From DATAVK01 sp036267755 (lineage in GTDB: Bacteria > Actinomycetota > Actinomycetes > JAFAQI01), in contig DATAVK010000094.1 of assembly GCA_036267755.1 (NCBI GenBank), forward strand, positions 1-36,444: DNA of 36,444 nt. Direction: 5' to 3'. Shown here piece after piece: positions 34,844-36,444 of the stretch. The notes below the pieces were generated by a model that did no database searches, was not told where the DNA came from, and was given only the letters and a program-made list of their open reading frames with translations. Position numbers and translations under genes: made by a program. Numbering within the stretch: the first letter of the stretch is position 1; every line of letters starts with the position of its first letter.

Positions 34844-36129
34844 CAGCGGTCGAGCACCGCCGCGACAAGGGCGTCGTCGAGCTCCGGCGGAACGCAGCGC
34901 AGGTCGAGCAGGCATCGATCGCGCTCGACCCGCCCGACGACGCAGGGGTCGCCGAGCCGGAGCCGCTCGGCATCGGAGGCCGGCAGCGCCACCGCCCAGC
35001 CGGCCAGTTGCACCGCCGGCGCGCCGCCACCACCGACCAGCCCGGTGCTGGCGACGACCTCTCCCCCGGTGGCGTCGGCGATCCACTGGGTACGTCGATG
35101 CAGCTCCTCGACGTCGGCGTGCAAGGCCGTGTGCACCGGTGGGTGCGGGCCGCGCAGCGTCGCCTCGAGCGCGGCGAGCGTCATCTTGTCGACGCGCAGT
35201 GCGCGGGCCAGCGGGTGTCGTCGGAGTCGTTCGACCAGGTCGCGCCGGCCCAGGATGACTCCGGCTTGCGGGCCGCCGAGCAGCTTGTCGCCGCTGGCGG
35301 TGACCAGGTCCGCGCCGGCCTGCAGCGTGCTGGTGGCGTCCGGCTCGTCCGGGAGCGCCGGGTCGCGGGTGAGCAGGCCGGAGCCGATGTCGACGACGAG
35401 GGGCACCCCCAGGTCGGTCAGCTGGGCGGTCTCGACTCCCCCGGTGAAGCCGGCAACGACGAAGTTGGAGGGGTGCACCTTCAGGACGAACCCGGTCTGG
35501 GGACCAACCGCGTCCTCGTAGTCCGCAAGCACCGTGCGATTCGTGGTGCCGACCTCGCGGATCCGGGCGCCGGTCGACTGGATGAGGTCGGGCAGCCGGA
35601 ACCCGTCACCGATCTCCACGAGCTCACCCCGGCTGACGACCACCTCACGCCCGGCACCAAGCGCGGTCGCCGCAAGGACGAGGGCGGCCGCGCCGTTGTT
35701 GACGACATGAACCGCCTCAGCGTCAGGGACGGCCGCGGCCAGTGCCTGCAGCGCGCCACGTCCCCGCCGGGACCGGCCACCCGTGGCGACGTCGTACTCG
35801 ACATCGACGTACCCGGCGGCGTGCACCATCGCTTCCACGGCGGCGGGTGATAGCGGCGCCCGCCCAAGGTTGGTGTGGACGATGACCCCGGTGGCGTTGA
35901 TCACGGGCCGCATCGATGTCGCTGCCGCAGGCAGGTTGGCGAGGGCGACATCGGCGACCGACTCCGGCAATACCGCGCCGTCGCGGGCGGCCTGTTGGGC
36001 GGCGACGACCGCTGCTTTGACGATTCCCGGGCCGAGTCGCTCTGCCGCCGCGACCAGCCGGGCGTCGGACAGGACGGTGTCGGTGCGGGGCACCGCCCGG
36101 CGGGGATCAACGCCGACGCCGTCGCTCAC
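34843..36129 (-). CDS. selA: SelA, L-seryl-tRNA(Sec) selenium transferase
   Basis: The protein has 428 residues; E. coli SelA has 463. This PLP enzyme converts seryl-tRNA-Sec to selenocysteyl-tRNA-Sec with selenophosphate. K282 in ASGDKLLGGPQAG is the PLP lysine. INATGVIVHTNLGRAPLS, RSRRGRGAL, VNNGAAALVLA, SRGELVEIGDGFRLPD and GTTNRTVLADY are family signatures. GTG at 36129 is chosen since TACGCT lies exactly six bases upstream (leaderless), and the longer frame to 36201 has an unlikely N-terminus. Followed at once by overlapping selB. Confidence 0.95.
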   Translation of the reverse strand: MSDGVGVDPRRAVPRTDTVLSDARLVAAAERLGPGIVKAAVVAAQQAARDGAVLPESVADVALANLPAAATSMRPVINATGVIVHTNLGRAPLSPAAVEAMVHAAGYVDVEYDVATGGRSRRGRGALQALAAAVPDAEAVHVVNNGAAALVLAATALGAGREVVVSRGELVEIGDGFRLPDLIQSTGARIREVGTTNRTVLADYEDAVGPQTGFVLKVHPSNFVVAGFTGGVETAQLTDLGVPLVVDIGSGLLTRDPALPDEPDATSTLQAGADLVTASGDKLLGGPQAGVILGRRDLVERLRRHPLARALRVDKMTLAALEATLRGPHPPVHTALHADVEELHRRTQWIADATGGEVVASTGLVGGGGAPAVQLAGWAVALPASDAERLRLGDPCVVGRVERDRCLLDLRCVPPELDDALVAAVLDR

Positions 36130-36167
36130 CGGGCCAGCGTAAGGGCGGGGTGAAACAGGCACCCCGC
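36130..36167 (-). promoter_or_regulatory. selA promoter and adjacent palindrome
   Basis: TACGCT (complement of 36136-36141) is followed by six bases and the GTG of selA at 36129. Just upstream, GCGGGGTG (36145-36152) and CACCCCGC (36160-36167) form a perfect 8-bp inverted repeat with a seven-base gap. It covers the region where a -35 would lie, so it may be an operator. If transcription instead starts further upstream, the same sequence would form a leader hairpin. Confidence 0.45.
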
Positions 36168-36256
36168 AGCCTGGAATCCCCGGCCACCCCCAATGGTTCA
36201 CCTCGATGACGGGCTGCTTTCACATGGCTCTCAGATAGACGGGAAATGGTGCCACC

Positions 36257-36444
36257 ATGACAACGACGACACGTAAGGCGGCGACTGAGCCGCGACGCGA
36301 ATCCCTGCTCACCGACTTCACCCTCACGCCGATCCCGGCGCAGGACCGCCGACGCGCGGCGTTGGCCGTGTGCGCCCGGTCGGAGTCGGCCGCCGAAGCC
36401 CGGGAGCTGCTTGAAGCGCTCGGCCTGCTCGAGGACACGGCGCT
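36257..36444 (+). CDS. N-terminal part of an unrecognised protein, cut by the window end
   Basis: From the ATG at 36257 the frame stays open for 62 codons to the window end: a Thr-rich start (MTTTTRKAATEPRRESLL), then TDFTLTPIPAQDRRRALAV and a helical Ala/Glu/Leu-rich part (ESAAEARELLEALGLLED). I do not recognise the family. The ribosome binding site is poor (GGGAAATGG). The gene diverges from selA with a 127-base gap. Confidence 0.6.
   Translation, partial: MTTTTRKAATEPRRESLLTDFTLTPIPAQDRRRAALAVCARSESAAEARELLEALGLLEDTA

Noticed and set aside
36145..36167. selA leader hairpin as a SECIS-like RNA element
   Set aside because: A TANNNT -10 sits between the hairpin and the start codon at leaderless spacing, so the hairpin is probably not transcribed. 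Kept only as an alternative in the findings.
36130..36256. tRNA-Sec gene in the gap beside selA
   Set aside because: No 12- or 13-bp acceptor/T stem, no GGTTC T-loop and no UCA anticodon loop could be arranged in these 127 bases.

Overview
This window is high-G+C chromosomal DNA that reads as an actinobacterium (Actinomycetota). Supporting signs are the frequent GTG starts, start/stop overlaps of the GTGA and ATGA type, an F420-dependent LLM-family oxidoreductase, a DUF3039 protein, a DICT-domain protein, TldD/TldE, and many start codons placed directly after a TANNNT -10 element (leaderless transcripts). The genus cannot be told from the sequence. Genes are densely packed. No rRNA, tRNA, CRISPR array, insertion sequence or phage gene was seen, and no stretch longer than about 300 bases lacks a gene; the largest gap is about 180 bases (22026-22205).

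Layout. (1) 1-727: a TetR regulator and the first codons of a divergent gene. (2) 830-8620, plus strand: a carboxylate-uptake locus with a LytS-type kinase, a LytTR response regulator, a DUF485 protein, a sodium:solute symporter of the ActP/MctC type, acetyl-CoA synthetase, a SatP-type acetate channel and a phosphotriesterase-family hydrolase. (3) 8683-13415 and on to 17493, mostly minus strand: acyl-CoA catabolism. This has an enoyl-CoA hydratase coupled to an LLM oxidoreductase, then a lone plus-strand aldo/keto reductase, then an operon read right to left: DICT protein, carboxyltransferase, biotin carboxylase/carrier, SDR, LCAD-type acyl-CoA dehydrogenase. (4) 17580-22025, minus strand: a frameshifted aldo/keto reductase, a SpoU rRNA methyltransferase, a class II aldolase-like protein, DUF3039, an unknown 131-residue protein and an exported GH26-like protein. 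(5) 22206-26098, plus strand: a quinone oxidoreductase and the TldD/TldE protease pair. (6) 26105-29225: dodecin, DUF6457 and MobA (minus), an SDR (plus), and a CysG-type sirohaem synthase (minus). (7) 29330-32114: a small membrane protein and a cytosine salvage operon (permease, yeast-type cytosine deaminase, uracil phosphoribosyltransferase). (8) 32258-36129: FdhD converging on SelB and SelA, the selenocysteine insertion machinery, with an unrecognised gene running off the right edge.

How the genes work together. The left third imports acetate or related monocarboxylates and activates them to acetyl-CoA, probably under a LytTR two-component system. The middle degrades acyl-CoAs through dehydrogenation, carboxylation, hydration and 3-hydroxyacyl oxidation; the true substrate is unknown. 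The right third serves cofactor and nucleobase needs: molybdenum cofactor, formate-dehydrogenase sulfuration and selenocysteine, which point to a Mo/Se formate dehydrogenase elsewhere in the genome, plus cytosine-to-UMP salvage.

The most notable non-coding structures are a 73-bp near-perfect inverted repeat filling the gap before the DICT gene, a palindrome whose arms run into the stop codons of two convergent genes, twin palindromes between convergent genes, and a palindrome over the predicted selA promoter.
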